From Myxococcaceae bacterium (GTDB taxonomy: Bacteria; Myxococcota; Myxococcia; Myxococcales; Myxococcaceae), in assembly GCA_016793095.1 (NCBI GenBank), contig JAEUJQ010000036.1, positions 28,005-92,004 of the forward strand: a stretch of 64,000 nt of DNA. Direction: 5' to 3'. The position numbers and the translations under genes were made by a program. Position 1 is the first letter of the stretch. Every line of letters begins with the position of its first letter. Of this stretch, positions 25,740 to 34,214 are shown piece by piece. Under the pieces are notes generated by a model that saw only the letters and a program-made list of their open reading frames with translations, did not search any database and was not told where the DNA came from.

Positions 25740-28418
25740 TCACGGACACGTCCAGAAGGAGATGTCGGAGTTGATGTTGCCCGTGTTGCCGTTGTCCCGC
25801 TGGTACTTCGGCCACGGCGCCTGGTTGTCGAGGCCTGGTGAGTCCACCAGCACCGCCCGCAGCGTCGCCGTCGCCCCACTCCTCGTCAGCACGTACAGCA
25901 CCCCCAGCGCACGCCCACAGTCCTTCGCCCCCGCCCCTGTCCGGTACACATCCAGGGCTGCCTGCGCCACAAAGCCAATGCCGGCGCCCAGCGTCGCATC
26001 CCACACCGCCGCCAGTGTTGCTGAGTCGCGCACGTACAAGCGTCCCGTCTCGCCCAGCACATAGACGCGGCCGCCAGCTCCAAGCACGGGCGTCGTGCCC
26101 TGCGTAGACACGGCGCCCGCCAGCATCACGATTGTCGGCGCCCCGAAGCCCGAAGTGCTGGAGTAGCTCGCTCGCACCAGCGTCTCGTCGGACGTGCCCC
26201 AGACGAAAAATCCACTCCCGTAGGCTGCTGGCCCGCTGTTGGCTGCGGCCACCGAGTCGAAAGACATGCCCGCATCAAGAGTCGCCGTCGAAGACACCAC
26301 GTAGAGACTCCCATTACCAACAATTCCTCCTCCTCCTACACGTCCCGTACCAGCAAAGAAGAGGCCTCGCACCTGCGTGCCGCTGGGTGCGAAGAATTCT
26401 CCCTGGCCACTCCACGGCTGCATCTCAGGCAGTTGTGACTTCCACAGGCGGGAGGCTGACGACGAGGCGACGAAGGCCTCGATGCTGCTGGACTGCGCCT
26501 GGACGGCGAGAGAGGTGTAGGCGGTTGAGGCTGTCGGCAAGCCCGGCAGCGTTCGGCCCTCGCACACCCCCGCTACCGCCGACTCGAGTCGCCCATTCCT
26601 GCTGCCCAGGGCCACTTCCATCCCGCCATCCACCGTCGCCAACGCCAGGTCTCCTGTGAAGAGGGGCGGTGACAACTGCTGCTGAATACAGCTCGTCAGG
26701 CCTCCTGCGCCGCCGGCCACGCCAAAGGACTGGAGCTGGGTCGATGCCGTTGCGCCGGTCCCGCTCGCAGTAGCCACCCACACCTCCGTCGCCCCCACCA
26801 CCGGGCCCGCTGTCACCGTCCCGCTCGTCACCGCCTCCCACGCACTCGTCCCGTCGGCCCTGGTGGCCACCACCCGCCCCGCCCCGCCAGGCCTGTCCTG
26901 CACCGCCGCCACCACCAGCCCCGCCCGACTGACGGCCACCGGCTGAACTGGAACGAATTGGCTTGTGAGGCTGATGTCCCTCGCCCACCGCCACCTCGTC
27001 ACCTCAAACGGCATCGACATCCCCGGCATCGCCTGGTTCCCCGCCCTGTCCCGCGCCCCCGTCACCGTCAGCACCAACCCCGTCGCCCTCAGCCCATTCA
27101 CCGGCACCTGCGAAAAGTCCACCGCGAAGCAGAAGCACCGACTCAGCGCCCCGGCCCCCGTGTCCACGCACGAGGCGCACGCCCCCGACATCACCTGCGA
27201 CACCGCCGCCGTCGGCACTCCGGCCACCATCCCCGTCGTCACCGCGTCCACCGGCGACAGCGCGTCCGTCACCGTCACCGCGACGTTCGCCACCTCGTCC
27301 TTCTTCCATGCACCCACCGCCGCTGAGTCCACCTCGTGCCCGGCCCGGGTCGGCGCCACCGGCACCGTCACCGCCACCGTCGGCGGCGTCCCGTCCCACG
27401 TCACCGTCCGGCTCGCCGTCAGCGTCGCCACCCCCGCCGCCGGCCACCCCGCCGTCAGCAGCTTCGGCCCGTCAGGCCCCATCAACGCCACCCACCCCTC
27501 GTACCGTGCCGGCCTCTCCCCCGCCGCCGTCACCAGCACCAGGTTCGCGCTCGCGCCCCCGTCCACCGGCAGCCTCGTCGGCACCACCACCCCCGCGTCC
27601 GCGTCCAGCGTCACCACCGCCAGGAAGCCCGCGTCCGCTGGCCCGCGCACCAGCCCGTCATTCCCCGGCGACACCCACGCCACCGCACCCCTGAGCGTCT
27701 CGCACTGCCCTCCCGTCGTCGTCGGCCGGCACGTCTGGTACGGCGCGCAATTCAACGCCGCCCCGGCGCACTCCACGAAGCCGACGTCCCTCGACACCTC
27801 GAGGCCTCCGGCCCACCCCACCGTCACCTGCCCCGCGCCGGCTGCCATCCTCCCCGCCAACGTCCCCGCCACCCCGCTCGCCACCGTCGTCGTCGCGCCC
27901 CAGTCTCCCGCCACCGGAATCATCGGCGCCGCCCCGGGCCACGGCCCTCCATCGGGCAGCTGCAGCGTCGCCAACACCGCCACCGCCCCGCCCGCGTCGT
28001 ACTGGCCGCCCTCCACCGGCTGCGTCACCTCCAGCCGCCCCGCCACGCACACCTCCCCCACGCACACCGCCCACGGCTGGCACCCCGGCACGCACCCGGC
28101 CATTCCGCCGCCCGTCATTCCGCCGCCCGTCATGCCGCCGCCGCCCGTCATTCCGCCGCCCGTCATCCCGCCGCCCGTCATTCCCCCGCCCGTCATTCCT
28201 CCCGACGTCCCGCCGCCGCCCGTCATGCCTCCCGAGGAGCCTCCCGCCGAGCCGCCGCCAACGCCTCCGCCAGCGGTCCCTCCGTCGGGCCTGGCCTCGC
28301 ACAGCTTCTGCGCGCCGCAGAACTGCCCGGCGCCGCAGTCGGCGTCCGTCATGCACTCGCGCGCACAGATGCAGCCGCTCACCGACGCCACCGCGAACAT
28401 CAGCCACAGCCGCTTCAT
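25740..28418 (-). CDS. large lipoprotein with GGMT repeats and propeller-like C-terminal region
   Basis: 892 residues with a lipoprotein signal ending SVSGC. A short Cys-rich Dickkopf/EGF-like block (ECMTDADCGAGQFCG) is followed by a low-complexity stretch of GGMTGGG-type repeats (residues 50-106), Ig-like beta regions, and a C-terminal part of about 400 residues with repeated strands of PQQ/propeller style (VAVSRAGLVVAAV, GRVYVLGETGRLYVRD). It ends KYQRDNGNTGN, as in proteins that compare values along a path. Its ATG overlaps the upstream stop (ATGA). It is the last gene of a kinase-led operon, suggesting a surface protein whose expression or function is tied to that kinase. The 26.1-26.7 kb part has visibly weaker GC bias at third codon positions than the rest. 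Confidence 0.8.
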   Translation of the reverse strand: MKRLWLMFAVASVSGCICARECMTDADCGAGQFCGAQKLCEARPDGGTAGGGVGGGSAGGSSGGMTGGGGTSGGMTGGGMTGGGMTGGGMTGGGGMTGGGMTGGGMAGCVPGCQPWAVCVGEVCVAGRLEVTQPVEGGQYDAGGAVAVLATLQLPDGGPWPGAAPMIPVAGDWGATTTVASGVAGTLAGRMAAGAGQVTVGWAGGLEVSRDVGFVECAGAALNCAPYQTCRPTTTGGQCETLRGAVAWVSPGNDGLVRGPADAGFLAVVTLDADAGVVVPTRLPVDGGASANLVLVTAAGERPARYEGWVALMGPDGPKLLTAGWPAAGVATLTASRTVTWDGTPPTVAVTVPVAPTRAGHEVDSAAVGAWKKDEVANVAVTVTDALSPVDAVTTGMVAGVPTAAVSQVMSGACASCVDTGAGALSRCFCFAVDFSQVPVNGLRATGLVLTVTGARDRAGNQAMPGMSMPFEVTRWRWARDISLTSQFVPVQPVAVSRAGLVVAAVQDRPGGAGRVVATRADGTSAWEAVTSGTVTAGPVVGATEVWVATASGTGATASTQLQSFGVAGGAGGLTSCIQQQLSPPLFTGDLALATVDGGMEVALGSRNGRLESAVAGVCEGRTLPGLPTASTAYTSLAVQAQSSSIEAFVASSSASRLWKSQLPEMQPWSGQGEFFAPSGTQVRGLFFAGTGRVGGGGIVGNGSLYVVSSTATLDAGMSFDSVAAANSGPAAYGSGFFVWGTSDETLVRASYSSTSGFGAPTIVMLAGAVSTQGTTPVLGAGGRVYVLGETGRLYVRDSATLAAVWDATLGAGIGFVAQAALDVYRTGAGAKDCGRALGVLYVLTRSGATATLRAVLVDSPGLDNQAPWPKYQRDNGNTGNINSDISFWTCP
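28101..28230. repeat. tandem 15-base repeats coding for GGMTG
   Basis: About eight imperfect copies of a 15-base unit reading ccgcccgtcattccg on the plus strand, coding on the minus strand for Gly-Gly-Met-Thr-Gly. The copies lie inside the lipoprotein gene near the mature N-terminus and keep the frame, so copy-number change would alter spacer length without disrupting the protein. Confidence 0.8.
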
Positions 28419-29368
28419 GGCAACTCTCCCGTCACGAAGACCGCGGCGCCGCCCGGCAGCGGCCCTGCAGTCACCACCGGCCTGGCTGGCTCCGGCGCCA
28501 GCAGCCACACCACCAGCCCCGCCACGCCCGCGCCCAGCCCGACCGCGCCCAACGTCGCGCCGATCGTCTGCATCGTCGTCGCCGACCGCGCCTGCGCCGC
28601 CTGAGCCGCGCCGCTGCCCGCCTTGAGCGAGCCGTCGTCATTCAACACCGCCGAGGCCTGTCCCCGCCCGATGAGCAGCAACACCCCGCCACCCGCGAGC
28701 AGCGCTCCGCCCGACACCGCCGTGACGAGGCCGACCGTCTTGAGCGGGCTCGCCTCCAGCGGCGGAGGCGGAGGCGGCGGCAGCTCGCTCACCCCCGCGT
28801 CCGGCGGCGCGACCACCGCCACCGCCACGCCTGCGTCGACGACGGCCGGCGGATCCACCGGGCGGGTCGCCACCTCGCGGGTGACTGGCAACGTGCCCGG
28901 GTCCAGCTGCTTCACCAGCTGCTCGAGCGCCTGCTTGACCTGCGCGCTCCACCCCACGTTCGCCGCCTTCGCCACCCGCGCTGACACCGTGGGCCGAACG
29001 ACCTTGCCGTCATCACGCACGATGCGCCCCACCGCCACGACGTCTCCCTTCACGGTCGTGTCGATGCTCGTGTAGAGGCCGTAGAGCGAGCCCGCCTTCA
29101 CGGCGAACTGCGAGACGCACGCGTCTTCGGTCGCGCAGTCCTGCCGCCGCAGCTCGGTCCACGCCTTCTCCAGCTTGCCGGTCGGAGGCGTCGTCGTGCC
29201 GGCGTTCCGGGCGATGCGCTTGAGCGCGCCGTTGAGCTCGTCCTGATCGGCTGGCTTCATCGACGCCGGCGGGCGGACGAACTCGATGGGCAGCGCGGCG
29301 AGATCCACGGCCTGCGCGTGGCTCAGCGTCGCGACCACGAGGATCACTGCAGTGAGTGTTCTCTTCAA
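28415..29368 (-). CDS. exported protein with C-terminal hydrophobic segments, kinase-operon partner
   Basis: 317 residues. The best start is TTG 29368, which gives the signal peptide LKRTLTAVILVVATLSHAQA and overlaps the kinase stop codon as TTGA; the longer frame to 29560 is a shadow inside the kinase gene. A soluble domain (residues 20-165) with Cys pair C76/C82 is followed by a Pro/Asp-Ala-Gly linker and two hydrophobic segments (about 210-230 and 265-290). No known family is recognised. Four-base overlaps at both ends mark tight translational coupling to the kinase and the large lipoprotein. Confidence 0.72.
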   Translation of the reverse strand: MKRTLTAVILVVATLSHAQAVDLAALPIEFVRPPASMKPADQDELNGALKRIARNAGTTTPPTGKLEKAWTELRRQDCATEDACVSQFAVKAGSLYGLYTSIDTTVKGDVVAVGRIVRDDGKVVRPTVSARVAKAANVGWSAQVKQALEQLVKQLDPGTLPVTREVATRPVDPPAVVDAGVAVAVVAPPDAGVSELPPPPPPPLEASPLKTVGLVTAVSGGALLAGGGVLLLIGRGQASAVLNDDGSLKAGSGAAQAAQARSATTMQTIGATLGAVGLGAGVAGLVVWLLAPEPARPVVTAGPLPGGAAVFVTGELP

Positions 29369-30870
29369 CGGGTCCCCACGATGGCGAATTGGAGGTCTGC
29401 CAGCAGCTTCTCGGCCTTGAGGCACTGCTCCTGATCCTGCGCGTTGACGATGAGCCGGCTCAGCGGCGGCTCGAGCCGATCGTACGTCGCAGCGTGCGCG
29501 TCGTTGGGCGCCGCGAGCGACCCCAGCTCCTTGAGCGTGCGCTCCATGCGATCCCGCCACTTCGCGTCTGGCGTGCAGTCCTTCAGCTTCGGCCTCGGCG
29601 CCTCGACGTGTCGAATCGGACTCAGCGGAACGAGCGGATCTTCCACCTCGGGCGCGCCAGCGTCCTCAGCGGCGGCCACCACGGCCACCGGTTCGAGCGG
29701 TGGGTCCGGCGGGCGCACGACGAGCGGCGGCGGCTCGGGCGGGGTGTTGGGCGCGGGGGGCGGCTTGCCCGGCCACAGCAGCAGCGCTCCCAGGCCGAAC
29801 AGCGCGAGGAGCGCCACCACGATGAGCGGCCGACGGTCAGGCTTCACGCTCGCCGAGAGCTCTCCCGTCGAAGGGACCGGCGCGACCGGCGCGACCGGCC
29901 CGGTGACCGTCTCGACCTTCGCCGGCGGCGGCGGCAGGCGCTGCGTCGGGAGCGAGCGCAGATCGACGCCCGGTCGCGTCTTGTTCTCGTCGAGGAGGGC
30001 TCCGAAGCGCTCGAGCTGCCGCGCGACGTCCTGCGCGTGCTGGGGCCGGGCCTTCGGCGCCTTCTGCATCAACCCGGAGATCAGGTCGTCGAGCTCGGTG
30101 AGCCCGGTGCTGGTCCGCGGCACGGGCGCCTGCACGTGCGCGGCGCAGATCTCCTCGACCGTGCCGTCGTATGGCGGCTCGCCCTCGAGCAGCTCGAAGA
30201 GGATGCAGCCGAGCGAGTACAGGTCGGTCGCCGACGTCACCTCGGACTGCAGGCTCGCGACCTCGGGCGACACGTAATACGGCGTGCCCTCGAGCGTCGG
30301 CTTCGAGCCCTTTCCAGCGGCGAGCCCGAAGTCGATGAGCTTCAGCCAGTCCACCGTGCCCGCCGCCTCGCTCGACAGGCTGAACATGATGTTGTCCGGC
30401 TTGAGATCGCGGTGGACGATGCCGTGCTCGTGAACCGCAGCGAGCGCGAGGCCGATCGCGTGCCCCAGCCGCACCGCGACGCCAGGCTCGACCAGCGGCT
30501 GCCCCACCGTGCCCTGCCGCCTGCGCAGCTCGTCCATCCACGTGGTGAGCGTCTTGCCCTTGAGCAGCTCGGTGACGATGAAGATCGAGTCGCCGATCTC
30601 GCCCTTGTCGGTGATCGTCAGCACGCGCGGGTGGTGAATGCGCGCGAGCTTGTCAGCCTCGTCCAGCATGCGGCGCCGGGCCACCTCTTCCGAGGCGTGC
30701 AGCACCTTCACCGCGACCTGCCGGTTCAGCTGCTGATCCACCGCCTCGAAGACCGAGCCGTTCCCGCCCCGGCCGAGGCGCCGCTCGATGCGGTAGCGGC
30801 CGCCGACGATCTGCCCCGCGGGCAACAACGGCTGGCTGTCGGAGGCGGGCACGCTCGTCGCCTCAGCCAT
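29365..30870 (-). CDS. transmembrane Ser/Thr protein kinase (PknB-like)
   Basis: 501 residues. The kinase domain spans about 25-290: Gly-loop GRGGNGSV (33-40), ATP-binding Lys55, catalytic loop HRDLKPDN (Asp155) and DFG Asp180, all intact. A Pro-rich linker leads to one transmembrane helix (349-366) and an extracytoplasmic region of about 130 residues rich in Pro and Asp-Ala-Gly, ending in a helical part with two Cys. Kinases of this type phosphorylate cytoplasmic substrates in response to envelope cues. It heads a three-gene operon with four-base overlaps, so its partners are probably the exported protein and lipoprotein downstream. Start ATG 30870. Confidence 0.93.
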   Translation of the reverse strand: MAEATSVPASDSQPLLPAGQIVGGRYRIERRLGRGGNGSVFEAVDQQLNRQVAVKVLHASEEVARRRMLDEADKLARIHHPRVLTITDKGEIGDSIFIVTELLKGKTLTTWMDELRRRQGTVGQPLVEPGVAVRLGHAIGLALAAVHEHGIVHRDLKPDNIMFSLSSEAAGTVDWLKLIDFGLAAGKGSKPTLEGTPYYVSPEVASLQSEVTSATDLYSLGCILFELLEGEPPYDGTVEEICAAHVQAPVPRTSTGLTELDDLISGLMQKAPKARPQHAQDVARQLERFGALLDENKTRPGVDLRSLPTQRLPPPPAKVETVTGPVAPVAPVPSTGELSASVKPDRRPLIVVALLALFGLGALLLWPGKPPPAPNTPPEPPPLVVRPPDPPLEPVAVVAAAEDAGAPEVEDPLVPLSPIRHVEAPRPKLKDCTPDAKWRDRMERTLKELGSLAAPNDAHAATYDRLEPPLSRLIVNAQDQEQCLKAEKLLADLQFAIVGTR

Positions 30871-30958
30871 GACACACGCTCCAGAGGCGCGACTGCCGCG
30901 CGCGCGCCGTCCGAGGAGTTCCGCGACTGAGCCGAGAGGAGACGCTCACGAGGTGGGA

Positions 30959-30985
30959 GTCATACCACCGCCAGCCCGACCGCAA
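30959..30985 (-). promoter_or_regulatory. candidate promoter of the kinase operon
   Basis: On the minus strand, TTGCGG (30980-30985) and TATGAC (30959-30964) are separated by 15 bases, about 90 bases before ATG 30870. The -10 box matches 4 of 6, but the spacing is short. A GAACGTTC palindrome lies just upstream. Weak evidence. Confidence 0.22.
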
Positions 30986-31030
30986 GAACGTTCTCCCCAT
31001 CCCGGCGGCGGCCGTCGAGGCGCTTCGACC

Positions 31031-32464
31031 TCACCCGCGCAGCTTCTCGACGAGCAGCTCGTTGATGCGCTTCGGGTTGCCCTTGCCGCCGAGCTTCTTC
31101 ATCACCTGGCCGACGAAGTAGCCGACGATCTTCGTGTTGCCGCCGCGGTAGCTCTCGACGTTCTTCGGGCTCTCGGCCATGGCCTGCGCGATCGCCTCGA
31201 GCAGCGGCCCGTCGTCGTTCACCTGCGCGAGGCCCTTCTCGGCGATGATGACGGCCGGGTCCTTCCCGGTGGCGAACAGCTCGGCGAAGACCTCCTTCGC
31301 CCCGGGGCCCGACAGCACGCCGCCCTTCACCGCCTGGAGGAGCGCGGACAACTGCGCGGGCGTGAACTTCACCTGCGCGACCGTCGTCTTCGTCTCGTTG
31401 AGCAGCCGCGACAGCTCGCCCATGAACCAGTTCGACACCTGCTTCGCGTCGCCGGCCGCCTCGACGCAGCGCTCGAAGAAGTCGCTCATCGCGCGATCGG
31501 CCGTGAGCACGCCGGCGTCGTAGGCCGGCAGCCCGAGGGCCTGCAGGTAGCGGCGCCGGCGCGCCCGCGGCAGCTCGGGCTGCTTCGCGCGCTCGGCGGC
31601 GATGCGCTCCTTCGTGAGCACGAGCGGGGGCAGATCGGGCTCGGGGAAGTACCGGTAGTCGTGCGCGTCCTCCTTCGAGCGCATGCTGCGCGTCTCGCCC
31701 CGCTGCGGATCGAACAGGCGCGTCTCCTGCTCCACCTTCTCGCCGCGCTCGATCAGCTCGACCTGCCGCGTCGCCTCGAGCTCGATCGCCTGCTTGATGA
31801 AGCGGAACGAGTTCAGGTTCTTCAGCTCGCAGCGCGTGCCGAACGTCGCGCTGCCCTTCGGCATCACCGACACGTTGGCGTCGCAGCGGAAGGAGCCCTC
31901 CTCGAGGTTGCCGTCGTTCACGCCGATCCACACCAGCACGTCGCGCAGGGCCTTCAGGTACTCGACGGCGTCGTCGGCGCTGCGCAGGTCGGGCTCCGAG
32001 ACGATCTCGAGCAGCGGCGTGCCGGCGCGGTTCAGATCGACCAGCGACGCGCCCGCCTCGTGCACCAGCTTGCCCGCGTCCTCCTCCATGTGAATGCGCG
32101 TGAGCCGCACCGCCTGCTCGCCCCCGGGCGTGTCGAACACCACGCGCCCGCCGAGGCAGATGGGGAACTCGTACTGGGTGATCTGATAGCCCTTCGGCAG
32201 GTCCGGGTAGAAGTAGTGCTTGCGCGACCACTCGCTGCGCTCGGCGATCCGGCACTCGAGCGCGAGCCCGGTACGGATCGCCAGCTCGACCGCGCGCTCG
32301 TTCAGCACCGGCAGCACGCCCGGCAGGCCGAGGCAGACGATCGACGTGTGGGCGTTGGGCTCGCCGCCGAACGACGTGGACGCGCCCGAGAAGAGCTTGC
32401 TCGTGGTGAGCAACTGGGCGTGCACCTCGAGGCCGATGACGAGCTGGAAGTCGGCGCGTGGCAT
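31031..32464 (-). CDS. gatB: Asp-tRNA(Asn)/Glu-tRNA(Gln) amidotransferase subunit B
   Basis: 477 residues, the normal GatB length. The N-terminal GatB catalytic domain shows IGLEVHAQLLT and the VDLNRAGTPLLEIVSEPDL signature, and the C-terminal YqeY-like tail ends with NPKRINELLVEKL. GatB phosphorylates mischarged Glu-tRNA(Gln) or Asp-tRNA(Asn) and passes ammonia from GatA to form Gln- or Asn-tRNA. It starts one base after the gatA stop and is the last gene of gatCAB. The presence of gatCAB implies that at least one of glutaminyl- or asparaginyl-tRNA synthetase may be missing or supplemented in this organism. Confidence 0.97.
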   Translation of the reverse strand: MPRADFQLVIGLEVHAQLLTTSKLFSGASTSFGGEPNAHTSIVCLGLPGVLPVLNERAVELAIRTGLALECRIAERSEWSRKHYFYPDLPKGYQITQYEFPICLGGRVVFDTPGGEQAVRLTRIHMEEDAGKLVHEAGASLVDLNRAGTPLLEIVSEPDLRSADDAVEYLKALRDVLVWIGVNDGNLEEGSFRCDANVSVMPKGSATFGTRCELKNLNSFRFIKQAIELEATRQVELIERGEKVEQETRLFDPQRGETRSMRSKEDAHDYRYFPEPDLPPLVLTKERIAAERAKQPELPRARRRRYLQALGLPAYDAGVLTADRAMSDFFERCVEAAGDAKQVSNWFMGELSRLLNETKTTVAQVKFTPAQLSALLQAVKGGVLSGPGAKEVFAELFATGKDPAVIIAEKGLAQVNDDGPLLEAIAQAMAESPKNVESYRGGNTKIVGYFVGQVMKKLGGKGNPKRINELLVEKLRG

Positions 32465-32465
32465 C

Positions 32466-33911
32466 TCACGGCCCTCCCTTCGGCGTCAGCGAGAGCGCGA
32501 GGTCGGCCTCCAGCGCCGCCGCCACGCGCAGCACCGTCGCCTCGTCGAACGCGCGCCCGAGCAGCTGCGCGCCGATCGGCAGCCCCGACGACGAGACGCC
32601 GCACGGCAGCGAGAGCCCGGGCAGGCCGGCGAGGTTGCAGGGCAGCGTCAGCACGTCCATCAGGTACATCGCGAGCGGGTCGTCGAGCTTCTCGCCCAGC
32701 TTCCACGGCAGCACCGGCGACGTCGCCGACAGCACCACGTCGACGCGCTGGAACACCTCGTCGAAGTCGCGGCGGATCAACGTGCGCACCTGCTGCGCCT
32801 TCCGGTAGTACGCGTCGTAGTAGCCCGACGAGAGCGCGAAGGTGCCGAGCATGATGCGGCGCTTCACCTCGGGCCCGAAGCCCTCCTCGCGGCTCTTCTC
32901 GTAGAGCTCCTTCAGGCTCTTCACGTCCTTCGCGCGGTGGCCGTAGCGCACGCCGTCGTAGCGGCCCAGGTTCGACGACGCCTCGCAGGGGGCGATGACG
33001 TAGTAGGTCGCGAGCGCGTGGGGCGTGTGCGGCAGCGAGACGTCCACGACGGTCGCGCCCAGGGCCTCGAGCCGCTTCGCCGCCGCCCGCACCGACGCGG
33101 CGATCCCGGCCTCCATGCCCTCGACGAAGTACTCGCGCGGCAACCCGACGCGCAGGCCCTTCACGCCGGCGCGCAGCGAGGCTCGCCAGGCCGTCGGCGT
33201 CGCGTCTGACGAGGTGGAGTCGTTCGCGTCGAAGCCCTCGATGGCCGAGAGCAGCAGCGCCGCGTCCTCCACCGTTCGCGCGAGCGGACCGACCTGATCG
33301 AGCGAGCTGGCGAAGGCGATGACCCCCGCTCGCGAGACGCGCCCCCAGGTGGGCTTGAGGCCGACGAGGCCGGTGAAGGCCGCGGGCTGGCGAATGGAGC
33401 CGCCGGTGTCGGTGCCGAGCGCGCCGTACGAGAGCCCCGCCGCGACCGCCGCCGCCGAGCCGCCCGACGAGCCCCCCGGCGTGCGCGCGGGATCGAACGG
33501 GTTCTTCGACCTCTGGAAGGCGCTGTTCTCGGTGGACGAGCCCATGCCGAACTCGTCGAGGTTGTTCTTCCCCAGGATGACCGCGCCCGCCTGCTTGAGC
33601 CGGGCCGTCACCGTCGCGTCGTACGGCGGCCGGAAGCCCTCGAGCATTCTCGAGCCGGCGGTGGTGACGAGCCCCTCGGTGAGGATGTTGTCCTTGAGCG
33701 AGAGGGGAACGCCGTCGAGCACGCCCAGCGGGGCCCTGCGCGCGCGCCGCTCGTCCGACGCCTTCGCCGCCGCCAGCGCGCCAGCCTCGTCCACCGCGAG
33801 GAATGCCCCGGTCGGGTCCGACGTCGCGCGGGCGAGGCAGTCGCGCGTCACCGCCTCGGCCGTCGTCTTCCCCGCCTCCAGGGCCGCGGCCAGCTCGACG
33901 ATCGTCTTCAT
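32466..33911 (-). CDS. gatA: Asp-tRNA(Asn)/Glu-tRNA(Gln) amidotransferase subunit A
   Basis: 481 residues of the amidase-signature family. The Ser-cisSer-Lys triad is intact: Lys73 (SLKDNI), cis-Ser148 in [15 protein letters not shown] and nucleophile Ser172 in [10 protein letters not shown]. The spacing equals that of characterised GatA proteins. GatA hydrolyses glutamine to supply ammonia to GatB. Its start overlaps the gatC stop by four bases (ATGA) and its stop lies one base from gatB, so the subunits are made in a coupled fashion. Confidence 0.97.
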   Translation of the reverse strand: MKTIVELAAALEAGKTTAEAVTRDCLARATSDPTGAFLAVDEAGALAAAKASDERRARRAPLGVLDGVPLSLKDNILTEGLVTTAGSRMLEGFRPPYDATVTARLKQAGAVILGKNNLDEFGMGSSTENSAFQRSKNPFDPARTPGGSSGGSAAAVAAGLSYGALGTDTGGSIRQPAAFTGLVGLKPTWGRVSRAGVIAFASSLDQVGPLARTVEDAALLLSAIEGFDANDSTSSDATPTAWRASLRAGVKGLRVGLPREYFVEGMEAGIAASVRAAAKRLEALGATVVDVSLPHTPHALATYYVIAPCEASSNLGRYDGVRYGHRAKDVKSLKELYEKSREEGFGPEVKRRIMLGTFALSSGYYDAYYRKAQQVRTLIRRDFDEVFQRVDVVLSATSPVLPWKLGEKLDDPLAMYLMDVLTLPCNLAGLPGLSLPCGVSSSGLPIGAQLLGRAFDEATVLRVAAALEADLALSLTPKGGP

Positions 33912-34195
33912 TCGAGCACCTTCGGGATCGCGAAGCTGGTGCCTGACACCTCCGGGGCGTTCGCCAGCGCGGCCTTCGTGCCCACCTCGCCCGAGACCGC
34001 GTCGGGCCGAAGGTGCGCCGCCGAGGGGTTGACCGACGAGGTGGGCGGCACGTTCGAGGTGTCGACCTGCGCGAGCGCATCGACCGCGTCGAGGATCGCC
34101 GAGAGCTGCTGCCGGTACGTCGTCACCTCACCGGGCGTGAGCGCGAGCCGCGCGAGCTTCGCGACGTGCAGCACCTGCTGTTCCGTCAGCTTCAT
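33908..34195 (-). CDS. gatC: Asp-tRNA(Asn)/Glu-tRNA(Gln) amidotransferase subunit C
   Basis: 95 residues, typical for GatC. The N-terminus [19 protein letters not shown] is the classic helix that wraps GatA and GatB, followed by [19 protein letters not shown]. It stabilises GatA in the complex. It is preceded by the MJ0042/TPR gene on the same strand with a 19-base gap and overlaps gatA by four bases. Confidence 0.96.
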   Translation of the reverse strand: MKLTEQQVLHVAKLARLALTPGEVTTYRQQLSAILDAVDALAQVDTSNVPPTSSVNPSAAHLRPDAVSGEVGTKAALANAPEVSGTSFAIPKVLE

Positions 34196-34214
34196 GGAGC
34201 GCCTTCTAGCGCTC

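Noticed and set aside
25654..25750. Minus-strand frame after the lipoprotein stop (YELDGATPQPRLLRLILQV)
   Set aside because: Looks protein-like but is short, has no start and no recognised family; probably chance or a minor remnant.
28101..28230. Tandem repeats as a possible CRISPR array
   Set aside because: Units of 15 bases without spacers, in frame inside a lipoprotein gene; no cas genes nearby.
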